Source: Umezawaea tangerina
GTDB taxonomy: Bacteria > Actinomycetota > Actinomycetes > Mycobacteriales > Pseudonocardiaceae
Assembly: GCF_003002815.1 (NCBI RefSeq)
Contig: NZ_PVTF01000004.1
Coordinates: 372,001-436,000 of the forward strand
Direction: 5' to 3'
Length of the DNA: 64,000 nt
Shown: piece after piece, positions 8,140-18,434 of the stretch
How positions within the stretch are numbered: position 1 is the first letter of the stretch
Layout of the letters: each line of letters begins with the position of its first letter
Program-made: the position numbers and the translations under genes
The notes under the pieces: generated by a model
What the model saw: only the letters and a program-made list of their open reading frames with translations
Told to the model about the DNA's origin: nothing
Database searches by the model: none

Positions 8140-8411
8140 TCAATGCCCTCCCGGCAGCTCCGTCGAACGCCCCTGTCCGACCTTGGAATCCTGCCACGCC
8201 ACGTAGCCGATGAGGCTATATAACGGTCTGATAATCACACGAAGGCACTAAGGATTGCCATACCGACCACGACGTGGGCGCAAGTTGACTACGCAACGTG
8301 ATGCAAAGGGTTGGGACGGATGGTCCCGAGTCGATGTGCGGGTGTCAGCCTACCGGGGTGTGGATCACTCGATCTGCCCGGGTGCGCCCCGACGGCGCCG
8401 GTTCCGGGGCT

Positions 8412-9209
8412 CTAGCGGGACAGGTCGCGCAGCGCCGAGGCCAGCCCGGCCAGGTGGTCGGTGGCGTCGTTCAGCGCGTGCCGCTGGTCCACCGCGGTGC
8501 TGGCCGCCAGCGCGTTCCCGGCGGCGCCGACCAGCACGCAGTAGCCGTCCACGCCCTCGTCCAGCTGTTCGCGCAGGCGGCGGACGCCCTCGACCAGCGG
8601 CCCCCGGTTCAGCGGTGGCGCCATGTCCCGCGCCCGTTCGACGGCCTGGAGCTGGGCGGACACCGACCGGATCGCGGCGGCGGCCTCCAGGCTGGTCGCC
8701 CGAGCCTGGTCGACGGACTCCGTGGGCACCGACGTCAGCGACGGCGAGTCGAGCTGGCGGAGCAGCTCCCCGAGGGTCGCCTCCGCCTCGTCCAGCCGTT
8801 CCATCGGCTGCCGGGCGGCCGACGTCCGGGCGGGCAGCGGCACCCGCACCGGCGGTGCCGTCAGGGCGAGCTGCTGCTTGGCGGCGCGGATCTCCCGCAT
8901 CTTGCCGCCGGTGCGGATCGCCAGGACGCCGAACACGGCACCGCCGACCGCCGCGCCGACGCCCACGCCCACCGGGAAGACCCCGAGGAACGTGAACAGG
9001 CCGATGACGGCGAGGACCGCGAGGACGCTGAACCAGACGGTCATGACGCGGCCCGCGCGCCTGTGCCGCCGGTCGAGCTTGGCGACCGGGTTGTTCCAGT
9101 TCTCGAGGCGTCGACGAACCTGGTCCGCGACGGGGCCCTGCAGTTGGCCGGTGACGATCTGGGCTATCTCGCCTGGCGTCTTCTTGCGGGGCCCCATCGG
9201 GTAGCTCAT
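8412..9209 (-). CDS. pspM: Phage-shock membrane partner, PspM-like
   Basis: The 265-residue protein begins with a conserved KKTPGEIA segment, has two closely spaced transmembrane helices at about residues 56-98, and a long helical C-terminal region (about 100-265) rich in Ala, Leu, Arg and Glu. It directly follows pspA, 12 bases downstream, on the same strand, with clgR upstream. This clgR-pspA-pspM order is that of the mycobacterial Psp system, where the membrane partner links PspA to the inner membrane. Identity rests mainly on context plus topology. No PspN-like gene follows. Confidence 0.8.
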   Translation of the reverse strand: MSYPMGPRKKTPGEIAQIVTGQLQGPVADQVRRRLENWNNPVAKLDRRHRRAGRVMTVWFSVLAVLAVIGLFTFLGVFPVGVGVGAAVGGAVFGVLAIRTGGKMREIRAAKQQLALTAPPVRVPLPARTSAARQPMERLDEAEATLGELLRQLDSPSLTSVPTESVDQARATSLEAAAAIRSVSAQLQAVERARDMAPPLNRGPLVEGVRRLREQLDEGVDGYCVLVGAAGNALAASTAVDQRHALNDATDHLAGLASALRDLSR

Positions 9210-9221
9210 CGACGTCCCCGG

Positions 9222-10085
9222 TCAGCCCTGGCTTGCGGGCGGGTTCTGCTGCGGCAGCTGCTGGGTCTGCTGCGACTGCTGCTGCACGCGCGCGGCGATC
9301 TCCTGCTGGATGCTCGCGGCCGCGCTGGTGGACGCACCGCTGGTGACCTCGCCCGCGACCTTGCCGCCACCCATGGAGGCGCGGATCTGCTCGAGTCGCG
9401 AGGAGCCCGCCATCTGGGTGGTGGACTGCTGGACCTCGAGCATCCGGCCCTGCACGGAGTTCTGCGCCAGCTCCGCGGAGCCGAGCGCGGTCGTGTACCG
9501 CTTCTCGATCTTGTCGCGGACCTCGTCCAGCGAGGGGGTGTTGCCGGGTGCGGCCAGCTCGGACATCTGGCGCAGCGACGAGGAGACCTGCTCCTGCATC
9601 TTGGCCTGCTCCAGCTGGCTGAGCAGCTTGGTGCGCTCGGCGAGCTTGGTCTGCAGGACCATCGCGTTGCGCTCGACGGCCTGCTTCGCCTGGGCGGCGG
9701 CCTGCAGCGACTGGTCGTGCAGCGTCTTCAGGTCCTCGATGCCCTGCTCGGCCGTGACGAGCTGGGTGGCGAACATGGTCGCCGCGTTCTCGAACTCGGA
9801 GGCCTTCTTCTCGTCGCCCTTGGCCCTGGCCTCGTCGGCCAGCACCAGCGCCTGGCGCGCGGACGACTGGAGCTTCTCGACCTCACCGAGCTGGCGGTTC
9901 AGCTTCATCTCGAGCTGGCGCTGGTTGCCGATGACCGCGGCGGCCTGCTGCGACAGCGCCTGGTGCTGCCGCTGCGCCTCCTCGATGGCCTGCTGGATCT
10001 GCACCTTGGGGTCGGCGTGCTCGTCGATCTTCGACGAGAACGACGCCATGAAGTACTTCCACGCCTTCACGAAAGGGTTGGCCAT
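9222..10085 (-). CDS. pspA: PspA/IM30-family envelope stress protein
   Basis: The 287-residue protein is almost wholly helical and coiled-coil. It opens with the PspA motif [34 protein letters not shown] (split here: [10 protein letters not shown] then [14 protein letters not shown]), whose first helix binds stressed membranes. The core to about residue 220 has the usual spacing of [16 protein letters not shown] and [18 protein letters not shown] Gln-rich, low-complexity tail follows (about 245-287). PspA assembles on damaged membrane to limit proton leakage. It lies between clgR and pspM; a 289-base gap, holding the clgR terminator, separates it from clgR, so it probably has its own promoter. 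Confidence 0.93.
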   Translation of the reverse strand: MANPFVKAWKYFMASFSSKIDEHADPKVQIQQAIEEAQRQHQALSQQAAAVIGNQRQLEMKLNRQLGEVEKLQSSARQALVLADEARAKGDEKKASEFENAATMFATQLVTAEQGIEDLKTLHDQSLQAAAQAKQAVERNAMVLQTKLAERTKLLSQLEQAKMQEQVSSSLRQMSELAAPGNTPSLDEVRDKIEKRYTTALGSAELAQNSVQGRMLEVQQSTTQMAGSSRLEQIRASMGGGKVAGEVTSGASTSAAASIQQEIAARVQQQSQQTQQLPQQNPPASQG

Positions 10086-10322
10086 CTCCTACGCCTGCCT
10101 TCTCCGTACTTCCTGGCTCGCGCTCGTGATTGGCAACGACCCGGTGCCGGTGTTGGTTCCATCGTGTCAGTTGTGCCGCGCTGCTTCCACCGACACGGGG
10201 AGATCTCCGGGATCACCCTGAGACCACCCCTGCGACTTTCGTCGTCGGCGGGTCAATCCTGCCTCGTCGCGTGCGGGGATGGTCGACAACCCCCACCCGG
10301 CGTGGCCAACTCGTTGTACGCG

Positions 10323-10359
10323 ACAGCGCCGAGCAGGGGTGTCCCCGACTCGGCGCTGT
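10323..10359 (-). terminator. Terminator hairpin of clgR
   Basis: ACAGCGCCGAG (10323-10333) pairs perfectly with CTCGGCGCTGT (10349-10359), and the loop holds a second stem GGGG/CCCC (10336-10339, 10343-10346). It begins 16 bases past the clgR stop on the minus strand. No T run follows, as is common in such GC-rich genomes. Confidence 0.7.
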
Positions 10360-10374
10360 GATCGCTGGTGTGGA

Positions 10375-10794
10375 TCAGGCCGCCACCACGGCACCGCGCG
10401 GTGGGCTGATCGACGTGGACAACCTGTGGCTGAGCACGGGCTGGAGCCGCAGGTCGGACAGGTCGTTGCCGATCACCGCGGGCACCAGGGTGCCCGCTTC
10501 CAAGCTCGCCTTGGCGGGCTCGGGGCGCTTGGTGAGCGCCGCCGGACTGGTCACCGGCTCCAGGGCGCCCATGTCGCTGGCGACCCGGTTCAGTAGTTCG
10601 GACAGGGGCAGGTCCAACGCCTCGCAAATGGCGGCCAGCAGCTCGCTGGATGCCTCTTTGCGGCCACGCTCCACCTCGGACAGGTACCCCAGGCTGACAC
10701 GGGCGGTCCTGGAGACCTCGCGCAGCGTGCGGCGTTGGGTGGTGCGGGCATGGCGGAGCCGATCACCGATCGCCTCGCGTAGCAGCACGGTCAT
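10375..10794 (-). CDS. clgR: ClgR, Xre-family activator of clp protease and psp genes
   Basis: The 139-residue protein has a Cro/CI-type helix-turn-helix (about residues 8-65: [39 protein letters not shown]) with the [18 protein letters not shown] helix that is diagnostic of ClgR. The C-terminus ([15 protein letters not shown]-like tail, ending in Val-Ala-Ala) resembles the C-terminal degron that makes ClgR a Clp substrate in Streptomyces. ATG at 10794 is chosen over an upstream codon because AAGGAGG precedes it. A ClgR box 79 bases upstream suggests autoregulation, and pspA-pspM downstream match the mycobacterial regulon. Confidence 0.93.
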   Translation of the reverse strand: MTVLLREAIGDRLRHARTTQRRTLREVSRTARVSLGYLSEVERGRKEASSELLAAICEALDLPLSELLNRVASDMGALEPVTSPAALTKRPEPAKASLEAGTLVPAVIGNDLSDLRLQPVLSHRLSTSISPPRGAVVAA

Positions 10795-10869
10795 CGCGCG
10801 CCTCCTTCCGGCCGGCCGTGCCCCCACGTTACCGATACACCCGGACAACGGGCAGTTACTTCGGGACAC

Positions 10870-10886
10870 GTCCGCCAAGGGCGAAC
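10870..10886. promoter_or_regulatory. ClgR operator upstream of clgR
   Basis: Read on the minus strand, the site is GTTCGC-N5-GCGGAC, matching the ClgR consensus known from Streptomyces and Corynebacterium (GTTCGC-N5-GCG; CGCYNANRGCGWWS on the other strand). The core CGCCAAGGGCGAAC spans 10873-10886, 79 bases before the clgR start. Confidence 0.75.
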
Positions 10887-10938
10887 GAGTGGCGTGGCCC
10901 GCGAGTTCCCGGCGCGGTCACCGACTTTCACCGCGAGT

Positions 10939-11415
10939 TCACCCGGAAGTGCTGGTCAGGCCCTCCAGCAGGAGGGTGAGGGCCGCGTCGACGGACGCGG
11001 AACGGATCTCGTGACGATCGCCACCCAGAGTCATCGATCTGACCTCCGTCCCCGTCCCGCCGGCCAGACCTATGTGCACGGTGCCCGGTCCGACGCCGTC
11101 CTGCGGGTCCGGACCGGCCACCCCGGTCAGCCCGAGCCCCCAGTCGGCACCGCAGCGCGTCCGCGCGCCTTCGGCCAACTGGCGGGCCACTTCGGGGTGC
11201 ACGGCGCCGTGCTCGGCCAGCAGGGCCCCGTCCACGCCCGCGAGCGCGTGCTTGAGGTCGGTCGCGTAGACCACCAGTCCACCGCGCACGGCGGCGCTGG
11301 CACCCGGTACGGACGTCAGCGCGGCCGTGACCATGCCCGCGGTGAGGGACTCGGCGGTCGCGACGGTCTGGCCGCGTTCCCGCAGCAGCGCGACGACGGT
11401 GGCCGGGGCGGTCAC
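10939..11415 (-). CDS. CinA-like nicotinamide-nucleotide amidohydrolase (PncC)
   Basis: The 158-residue protein is the free-standing C-terminal domain of the CinA family, which deamidates NMN in pyridine-nucleotide salvage. Family marks are TVATAESLTAGMVTAALTSVPGAS (split: TVATAESLTAGMV then TSVPGAS, about residues 17-38), the GGLVVYATDLKHALAGV motif and GLGLTGVAGPDPQDG with the following GTVHIGL. GTG at 11415 overlaps the pgsA stop by four bases (GTGA), so it is the last gene of a rimO-pgsA-cinA transcript. The N-terminal MoaB-like domain of full CinA is absent. The clgR gene reads in the same direction about 145 bases further on. Confidence 0.9.
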   Translation of the reverse strand: MTAPATVVALLRERGQTVATAESLTAGMVTAALTSVPGASAAVRGGLVVYATDLKHALAGVDGALLAEHGAVHPEVARQLAEGARTRCGADWGLGLTGVAGPDPQDGVGPGTVHIGLAGGTGTEVRSMTLGGDRHEIRSASVDAALTLLLEGLTSTSG

Positions 11416-12013
11416 GCGCCCGCCACGGCCCGGCGGCCGCGGGCGCGCAGCCGCACCGCGCGGATCACGTAGTCGACGCCGGTGACGACGGTCAGCACCA
11501 CGGCCGCGCCCATCAGGACGGTGGCCACGGGGCTCAGGAACGACGGCAGCGGCAGCACGTAGAGGCCGATGGCCAGGATCTGGACGAGCGTCTTCGCCTT
11601 GCCGCCCCGGCTGGCCGGGATGACGCCGTGCCGGATGACCCAGAACCTCAGCAGCGTGACGCCGATCTCGCGGACGGCGATGAGCACCGTCACCCACCAC
11701 GGCAGCTCGCCGAGCAGGCTCAGCCCGACCAGCGCGGCCCCCGTGAGGGCCTTGTCCGCGATCGGGTCGGCGATCTTGCCGAAGTCGGTGATCAGCCCGT
11801 GCTTGCGGGCCAGGTTGCCGTCCACGTGGTCGGTGAACGACGCCACCGCGAACACCGCGAACGCCGCCAGCCGCCAGGACGTCTGGTGGCCGTCGGCGGC
11901 GAACAGCGCCGCCAGGAACACCGGCACCAGGACCAGCCGCGAGACCGTCAGGACGTTCGCGATGTTCAGCAGCGGCACCGGTGTGGGCGTGGACGGGTCG
12001 CCGCCCACGTCGG

Positions 12014-12017
<4 letters not shown>
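11412..12017 (-). CDS. pgsA: CDP-diacylglycerol-glycerol-3-phosphate 3-phosphatidyltransferase
   Basis: The 201-residue membrane enzyme makes phosphatidylglycerophosphate, the precursor of phosphatidylglycerol and cardiolipin. It carries the complete CDP-alcohol phosphotransferase motif [10 protein letters not shown]8-GKIADPIAD (about residues 66-91), with all four aspartates, and about five transmembrane segments; the start [19 protein letters not shown] is the typical first helix. ATG at 12017 overlaps the rimO stop by four bases; its stop overlaps the cinA start. Position next to clgR, argA and ftsK matches the actinobacterial pgsA3 locus. PgsA isozymes differ in acceptor, so the exact acceptor is inferred. 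Confidence 0.92.
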
Positions 12018-13462
<1,445 letters not shown>

Positions 13463-13555
13463 GGGCCCAGCGTAACCGGCCGGGGTGGGTTGGCTGGAAT
13501 TCACTCCCACCTCACCAGTGGGACACGTGACATCGGCGAAGTTCCGGCGCGGCAC

Positions 13556-13569
13556 TAAATTCAGCGGTC
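13556..13569 (+). promoter_or_regulatory. Likely leaderless promoter of the ArgA-like gene
   Basis: TAAATT at 13556-13561 is followed by 8 bases and the GTG at 13570. No ribosome binding site precedes the start, consistent with a leaderless mRNA. Confidence 0.5.
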
Positions 13570-14070
13570 GTGAGCAGTGGCGTAGTCGTGCGAAGGGCCC
13601 GCACCAGCGACGTGCGGGCGATGAAGGCACTGGTCGACCAGTACGTCGGGAAGGTGCTGTTGGCGAAACCCCTGGTCACGCTGTACGAGGACGTGCAGGA
13701 GTTCTGGGTGGCCGAGGTCGACGGCGTGGTGCGCGGGTGCGGCGCGCTGCACGTGCTGTGGGAGGACCTGGCCGAGATCCGGACCGTGGCGGTCGACCCG
13801 CTGGCGCTGGGCCAGGGGCTCGGGCACCGGCTGGTGGCCCAGCTGGTCGCCGTGGCGCGCGAGCTCCAGCTGTCGCGCATCTTCGTGCTGACGTTCGAGA
13901 CGGACTTCTTCGCACGGCACGGTTTCGTCGAGATCGACGGCACCCCGGTGTCGCCCGAGGTGTACGAGGAGATCCGGCGGTCGGTCGACGAGGGCGTCGC
14001 GGAGTTCCTCGACCTGTCCTACGTGAAACCGAACACGCTGGGCAACTCGCGGATGCTGCTGCACCTCTAA
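13570..14070 (+). CDS. GNAT amino-acid N-acetyltransferase (ArgA-like, Rv2747 type)
   Basis: The 166-residue protein is a single GNAT domain. The acetyl-CoA binding region is seen as [22 protein letters not shown] (split: [13 protein letters not shown] then GQGLGHRLV, about residues 70-91), with a [20 protein letters not shown] segment closing the fold. The location between rimO-pgsA-clgR and ftsK is that of mycobacterial argA (Rv2747), which acetylates glutamate or glutamine for arginine synthesis. Single-domain size (about 165-175) fits that group rather than the classical kinase-fused ArgA. Context supports the assignment more than any unique residue, so I leave the symbol blank. Confidence 0.82.
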   Translation: MSSGVVVRRARTSDVRAMKALVDQYVGKVLLAKPLVTLYEDVQEFWVAEVDGVVRGCGALHVLWEDLAEIRTVAVDPLALGQGLGHRLVAQLVAVARELQLSRIFVLTFETDFFARHGFVEIDGTPVSPEVYEEIRRSVDEGVAEFLDLSYVKPNTLGNSRMLLHL

Positions 14071-14096
14071 CCGTTCGAGCTGGCATTAGAAGAGTC

Positions 14097-14126
14097 TTGA
14101 CTGTGCGAGTGGCGGGCGCGCAGCAT
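14097..14126 (+). promoter_or_regulatory. Candidate promoter of the MerR-type gene
   Basis: TTGACT (14097-14102) and CAGCAT (14121-14126) are separated by 18 bases, and the GTG start follows 6 bases later at 14133. The -10 lacks the usual first T, so the call is tentative. Confidence 0.35.
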
Positions 14127-14132
14127 GGGCGC

Positions 14133-14996
14133 GTGTCCTCACCCAGCGGCGAGCAGTTCACGGTCGACGAGCTGGCGGCCCGCGCGGGCCTGCCGAGCAG
14201 CACCATCCGGATGTACCAGACCAAGGGCGTGCTGCACCCGCCGCGCAGGCAGGGCCGGGTCGCGCACTACGACGACACGCACCTCGAACGGCTGACGCTC
14301 GTGCAGCGCCTCCAGAGCAGGGGCTTCTCCCTGCCCGCCATCGCCGAGCTCGTCGCGGCCCGCGAGAAGGGGGCCAGCGTCGCCGCCGTGCTGGGCGTCG
14401 GCGACGCCGAGGGCCCCGACGACTGGGTGCGCATCCGGGTCCGCGACATCAGCAGGCTCGTCCCCCTCGGCGACGTCCGCCCGAGGTTGCTGCGGCGCGC
14501 GGCGCAGCTCGGGCTGGTCCGGTGGCGGCACGGGTGGCCGCACTGCAGGCGGTGGGCGCTGGAGGCGGGCAACCGGCTGACCGGCATCGGGCTGCCCAGC
14601 GACGACGTGCTGGACAAGTTCGAGCTGCTGCGCGCCGAGACCGGCAGGATCGCCGCGGAGTTCGTCGAGATCTTCGAGCGCAAGCTCTGGCCCCAGCTCG
14701 CCGCGGGCGACGACGACCAGCTCGACCGCGTCCGGGCCCTGCTCGTCGAGCTCACCTACACCGCCGAGACCGTCGTCATCGGCACCCTGCGCGAGTCCGT
14801 CCGCGAGGCCGCGGAGGCGTTCGCGGGCCGCCACGGCCTCCTCCCCGGCGCCGACTTCCGCCCGGCCTGGGTGGACGAGGCCGTGCCCATCGCCGAACGC
14901 CTCGTCGACCCGGAGCTGGCCGCCGAGGCCCCCGACGAGCCCGCCATCCGCCGGTTCCTCGACCGCGGGGACGAGCACGACGAGGCGCGGGCCTGA
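14133..14996 (+). CDS. MerR-family transcriptional regulator with a helical effector domain
   Basis: The 287-residue protein begins with a winged helix of the MerR type (about residues 8-75: FTVDELAARAGLPSSTIRMY, then GRVAHYDDTHLERLTLVQRL, then GFSLPAIAELVA). The long C-terminal part (about 95-287) is mostly helical and lacks the conserved cysteines of metal sensors. It includes LVPLGDVRPRLLRRAAQLGL, which reads like a second DNA- or ligand-binding helix pair, and an acidic, Ala-rich end. GTG at 14133 puts the HTH at the usual distance. It stands alone; the ligand and targets are unknown. The phospholipase gene downstream on the same strand is 268 bases away. Confidence 0.8.
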   Translation: MSSPSGEQFTVDELAARAGLPSSTIRMYQTKGVLHPPRRQGRVAHYDDTHLERLTLVQRLQSRGFSLPAIAELVAAREKGASVAAVLGVGDAEGPDDWVRIRVRDISRLVPLGDVRPRLLRRAAQLGLVRWRHGWPHCRRWALEAGNRLTGIGLPSDDVLDKFELLRAETGRIAAEFVEIFERKLWPQLAAGDDDQLDRVRALLVELTYTAETVVIGTLRESVREAAEAFAGRHGLLPGADFRPAWVDEAVPIAERLVDPELAAEAPDEPAIRRFLDRGDEHDEARA

Positions 14997-15050
14997 GCGC
15001 GGGCGCAACCGACCGGTCCGCCGGACGTCAGTAGCCACGACAGGTTCCTG

Positions 15051-15140
15051 CCCGGTGCGGGTGTCCGAAGCGGTCGAGCCGGCTGAGGGGTCCGGCTCGC
15101 ACGCTCCCCGCACCGGGCCACCCCCTTCGAGGTGGGGGCC
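15051..15140. other. Highly structured intergenic segment before the phospholipase gene
   Basis: A perfect 11-base stem (15051-15061 with 15107-15117) encloses an 8-base stem CGAGCCGG/CCGGCTCG (15075-15082, 15092-15099). It is followed directly by a third hairpin around CCACC/GGTGG (15118-15135). It may terminate the MerR transcript or be a small structured RNA; sequence alone does not decide. Confidence 0.5.
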
Positions 15141-15264
15141 TGTGCGCCGGGGGTGACGGAGAGGTTCACCCGTCGTTGGAGCGGTGTCCGCCGTATAGGG
15201 GTGCCATAGGTGGCCCGAGTAGAGGTATGAACCACGTCACACCTACTCACGAGGGGGCACCACC

Positions 15265-15771
15265 TTGCTCGCGACATCCCTGCGCCGCACGTCCCGCAAC
15301 ACCGTCGCCGCGGTCATCGCCGTGTTCGCGCTGGTGATCGGGGCCGGTACCGCCCAGGCCATCGACGCCGCCGCGGTGACCGACAACTACCTGTTCAGCA
15401 AGACCCTGGCGCAGTTCAGTGCCCTCAAGGCCCAGCGGCCGAACGCCGACCAGCTCGACTGGTCCGACGACGGCTGCTCGTGGTCGCCGGACAACCCGTT
15501 CGGGTTCAAGTTCCTGCCCGCGTGCCAGCGCCACGACTTCGGGTACCGCAACTACAAGAGGCAGGGCCGGTTCAACGAGACCAGCCGCCTGCGGATCGAC
15601 AACAACTTCAAGGCCGACATGTACTTCCAGTGCGCGGGCAACTGGGCCTGCAACCGGACCGCGGACCTGTACTACGCGGCCGTGCGCGAGTTCGGCGCCA
15701 GCTCGGTGAGCACCGCCGACGCCGTCACGAAGTTCAACGTGGAAGCCAAGTCCGCGGCTTTCGCCAGGTAG
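15265..15771 (+). CDS. Secreted phospholipase A2 (bacterial/fungal group XIV type)
   Basis: The 168-residue protein begins with TTG after GAGGGGG and has a clear Sec signal: RRTSRN, a hydrophobic stretch, then AQA (cleavage near residue 32). The mature part carries the prokaryotic PLA2 active-site block CSWSPDNPFGFKFLPACQRH followed by DFGYRNYK (about residues 72-99), with the His-Asp pair and calcium-loop aspartate, plus two further cysteines (CAGNWAC) for the second disulfide. It closely resembles the Streptomyces violaceoruber enzyme I remember. It would hydrolyse the sn-2 ester of phospholipids outside the cell. The gene stands alone and converges with ftsK. Confidence 0.93.
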   Translation: MLATSLRRTSRNTVAAVIAVFALVIGAGTAQAIDAAAVTDNYLFSKTLAQFSALKAQRPNADQLDWSDDGCSWSPDNPFGFKFLPACQRHDFGYRNYKRQGRFNETSRLRIDNNFKADMYFQCAGNWACNRTADLYYAAVREFGASSVSTADAVTKFNVEAKSAAFAR

Positions 15772-15782
15772 TCCCCGGCTGA

Positions 15783-15809
15783 CGGGGAGGGCCGGGCAGG
15801 CCCTCCCCG
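15783..15809. terminator. Bidirectional terminator between the PLA2 gene and ftsK
   Basis: CGGGGAGGGCC (15783-15793) and GGCCCTCCCCG (15799-15809) form a perfect 11-base stem with a 5-base loop, 12 bases past the PLA2 stop and 7 bases before the ftsK stop. Confidence 0.8.
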
Positions 15810-15815
15810 CACCGG

Positions 15816-18272
15816 TCAGTCCTCGTCGTCCGACTCGGGTCCGCCGCCGCCGCGCATGAGGTAGAGCACCGAGTCCAGCTCGTCCGGCTTGATCAGCACC
15901 TCGCGGGCCTTCGAGCCCTCCGACGGGCCGACCACGCCGCGCGTCTCCAGCAGGTCCATGAGCCTGCCCGCCTTGGCGAACCCGACCCGCAGCTTGCGCT
16001 GGAGCATCGACGTCGACCCGAACTGGGACGTGACGATCAGCTCGGTCGCCGCGATCAGCACGTCGAGGTCGTCGCCGATGTCGGCGTCGATCTCCTTCTT
16101 CTCCCCGGCCTTCGCCGCCGTGACGCCGTCGGTGTACTCCGGCTGCGCCTGGTTCTTGACGAAGTCGACGATCTCGGTGATCTCCTCGTCGCCGACGAAC
16201 GCGCCCTGCACGCGCACCGACTTCGAGGCGCCCATCGGCAGGTAGAGCGCGTCGCCCATGCCGATCAGCTTCTCGGCGCCCGGCTGGTCGAGGATGACCC
16301 GCGAGTCGGTCAGCGACGACGTGGCGAACGCGAGCCGCGACGGCACGTTCGTCTTGATCAGGCCGGTCACCACGTCCACCGACGGCCGCTGCGTGGCGAG
16401 CACCAGGTGGATGCCCGCGGCGCGGGCCTTCTGGGTGATCCGGACGATCGCGTCCTCGACGTCGCGCGGCGCGGTCATCATCAGGTCGGCCAGCTCGTCG
16501 ACGATCGCCATGATGTAGGGGTAGGGCCGGTACTCGCGTTCGCTGCCGGGCGGCGCGGTGATCTCGCCGGACTTCACCTTCCGGTTGAAGTCGTCGATGT
16601 GCCGCACCCGGTTGACCTGCATGTCCTGGTAGCGCTGCTCCATCTCCTCCACGAGCCAGGTCAGCGCGGCGGCCGCCTTCTTCGGCTGGGTGATGATGGG
16701 CGTGATCAGGTGCGGGATGCCCTCGTACGGCGTCAGCTCGACCATCTTCGGGTCGATCAGGATCATCCGGACCTCGTCCGGCGTGGCCCGCGCCAGCAGC
16801 GACACCAGCATCGAGTTCACGAAGCTCGACTTGCCCGACCCGGTCGAGCCCGCCACCAGGAGGTGGGGCATCTTCGTGAGGTTCGCCGTGACGAAGTTGC
16901 CCTCGATGTCCTTGCCCAGCCCGATGAGCATCGGGTGGTTGTCGCCCATCGTGCTCGGCGCGCGCAGGATGTCGCCCAGCCGCACCATCTCGCGGTCGCT
17001 GTTGGGCACCTCGATGCCGACCGCGGACTTGCCGGGGATCGGCGCGAGCAGCCGCACGTTGTCCGTGGCGACGGCGTAGGCGATGTTCTTGGTCAGCGCG
17101 GTGATCTTCTCGACCTTCACGCCCGGTCCGAGCTCGACCTCGTAGCGGGTGACCGTCGGGCCGCGGGTGAACCCGGTGACCTGGGCGTCGATGGAGAACT
17201 GGTCCAGCACGCCGGAGATGGCCTCGATCATGAGGTCGTTGGCCTTGCTGCGGGTCTTCGGCGCGTCGCCGTGCTTGAGCACGGTCGGCGGCGGCAGCTT
17301 GTAGTCGCCCTCGACCGCGCGCGACACGAGCGCTTCCTTGGGCGCCTTCTCGACGACCTGCGCCCGCTCCTTGACCTGCGCGGCCGGTGCGCGGCGCGGC
17401 GGCGGGACCGGGGTCTCGTCCTCCTCGTCCAGCGGCAGCTCGGGCTGGTCGTCGCGCACGACGGCGGTGCGCTTGCGCGCGGGCCTGCGCAGCTTGACGG
17501 TCTTGCCCTCCTCGGGGAGGTCGTCGAGGTCGTCCTCGGCGTCGAACTCCTCGACGTCGCCGGGGCGCAGCCCGTCCAGCACGTCGCGCACGGACTTGCC
17601 CCAGAGCACCAGCAAGCCGTACAGGCCGACGAGGATCAGCAGCGGCGCCGCGACCCACACCGTCAGACCCTGCGCCAGGAAGCCGCCCGAGAGGTAGCCG
17701 AGCGCGCCGCCGGCCGTGCGCCGGTCGACGGGCTCGACCGGCAGGCCGCCCAACAGGTGCAGGAGGCCGAGGACGGCGATGCCGAGGAGCAGTCCGCCGA
17801 TCACCAGCCGCGGCCGGGACTCCGGCTGCGGGTCGGTGCGCATCAGGACGACGCCGATCGCCAGCATCACCACCGGCGCCACGATGGCCGCGTTGCCGAC
17901 GCAGCTGCGGACGGCGACGTCGACCCACGCGCCGACCGGGCCGCCCGCCCGCCACCACACGCCCGCGGCGGTGATCACGGCCAGCGCGATGAGCAGCAGG
18001 CCCAGACCGTCACGGCGGTGCGCCGGGTCGAGGTCCTTGGTGCGGCCCATGGTGCGGACGACACCCCCGACGCCCCGGCCCAGCAGCCGCCACGCGTTGC
18101 CCAGGCCCAGCCCGAGCCCCGCCGACGACGAGCCGCGACCGCGCGCGGGCCTGCGGGCGGGCGGCTTGCGGGCCGCGGTTTTGGCACGTGGCCGGGCCGT
18201 GCTCGTCCGGGGCTTCGACCCGGTCTTGCCACGTGTCGTGCCCTTGCCCGAGGTCCCAGTCCGGCCCGCCAT
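15816..18272 (-). CDS. ftsK: DNA translocase FtsK/SpoIIIE
   Basis: The 818-residue protein pumps chromosomal DNA through the closing division septum. A basic, Ala/Lys-rich tail (about residues 1-50) is followed by four to five transmembrane helices (about 85-230), an acidic/basic linker (about 235-340) and the RecA-like motor. The motor holds the Walker A motif AGSTGSGKSS (about 470), Walker B IMAIVDELADLMM and the ATQRPSVDVVTG motif. The C-terminal gamma winged helix, which reads oriented KOPS-type sequences, is seen as QFGSTSMLQRKLRVGFAKAG and ends near residue 800. Its length and its place beside argA-pgsA-clgR match the actinobacterial norm. Confidence 0.96.
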   Translation of the reverse strand: MAGRTGTSGKGTTRGKTGSKPRTSTARPRAKTAARKPPARRPARGRGSSSAGLGLGLGNAWRLLGRGVGGVVRTMGRTKDLDPAHRRDGLGLLLIALAVITAAGVWWRAGGPVGAWVDVAVRSCVGNAAIVAPVVMLAIGVVLMRTDPQPESRPRLVIGGLLLGIAVLGLLHLLGGLPVEPVDRRTAGGALGYLSGGFLAQGLTVWVAAPLLILVGLYGLLVLWGKSVRDVLDGLRPGDVEEFDAEDDLDDLPEEGKTVKLRRPARKRTAVVRDDQPELPLDEEDETPVPPPRRAPAAQVKERAQVVEKAPKEALVSRAVEGDYKLPPPTVLKHGDAPKTRSKANDLMIEAISGVLDQFSIDAQVTGFTRGPTVTRYEVELGPGVKVEKITALTKNIAYAVATDNVRLLAPIPGKSAVGIEVPNSDREMVRLGDILRAPSTMGDNHPMLIGLGKDIEGNFVTANLTKMPHLLVAGSTGSGKSSFVNSMLVSLLARATPDEVRMILIDPKMVELTPYEGIPHLITPIITQPKKAAAALTWLVEEMEQRYQDMQVNRVRHIDDFNRKVKSGEITAPPGSEREYRPYPYIMAIVDELADLMMTAPRDVEDAIVRITQKARAAGIHLVLATQRPSVDVVTGLIKTNVPSRLAFATSSLTDSRVILDQPGAEKLIGMGDALYLPMGASKSVRVQGAFVGDEEITEIVDFVKNQAQPEYTDGVTAAKAGEKKEIDADIGDDLDVLIAATELIVTSQFGSTSMLQRKLRVGFAKAGRLMDLLETRGVVGPSEGSKAREVLIKPDELDSVLYLMRGGGGPESDDED

Positions 18273-18434
18273 AGCGCCCTACCGTATTCCTTTTCGTCAC
18301 ACCAGTCATTCCGGTCACACCGGCACCACAGCGGTCACCGGCGGCCGCACACCCGAGCGGGCATGAGAAGGTCCAGCCTCATGGTTGCCCGGAACGCCGA
18401 CGCCGAACCGTCGACACGCCGTACTCTCCCCGCC

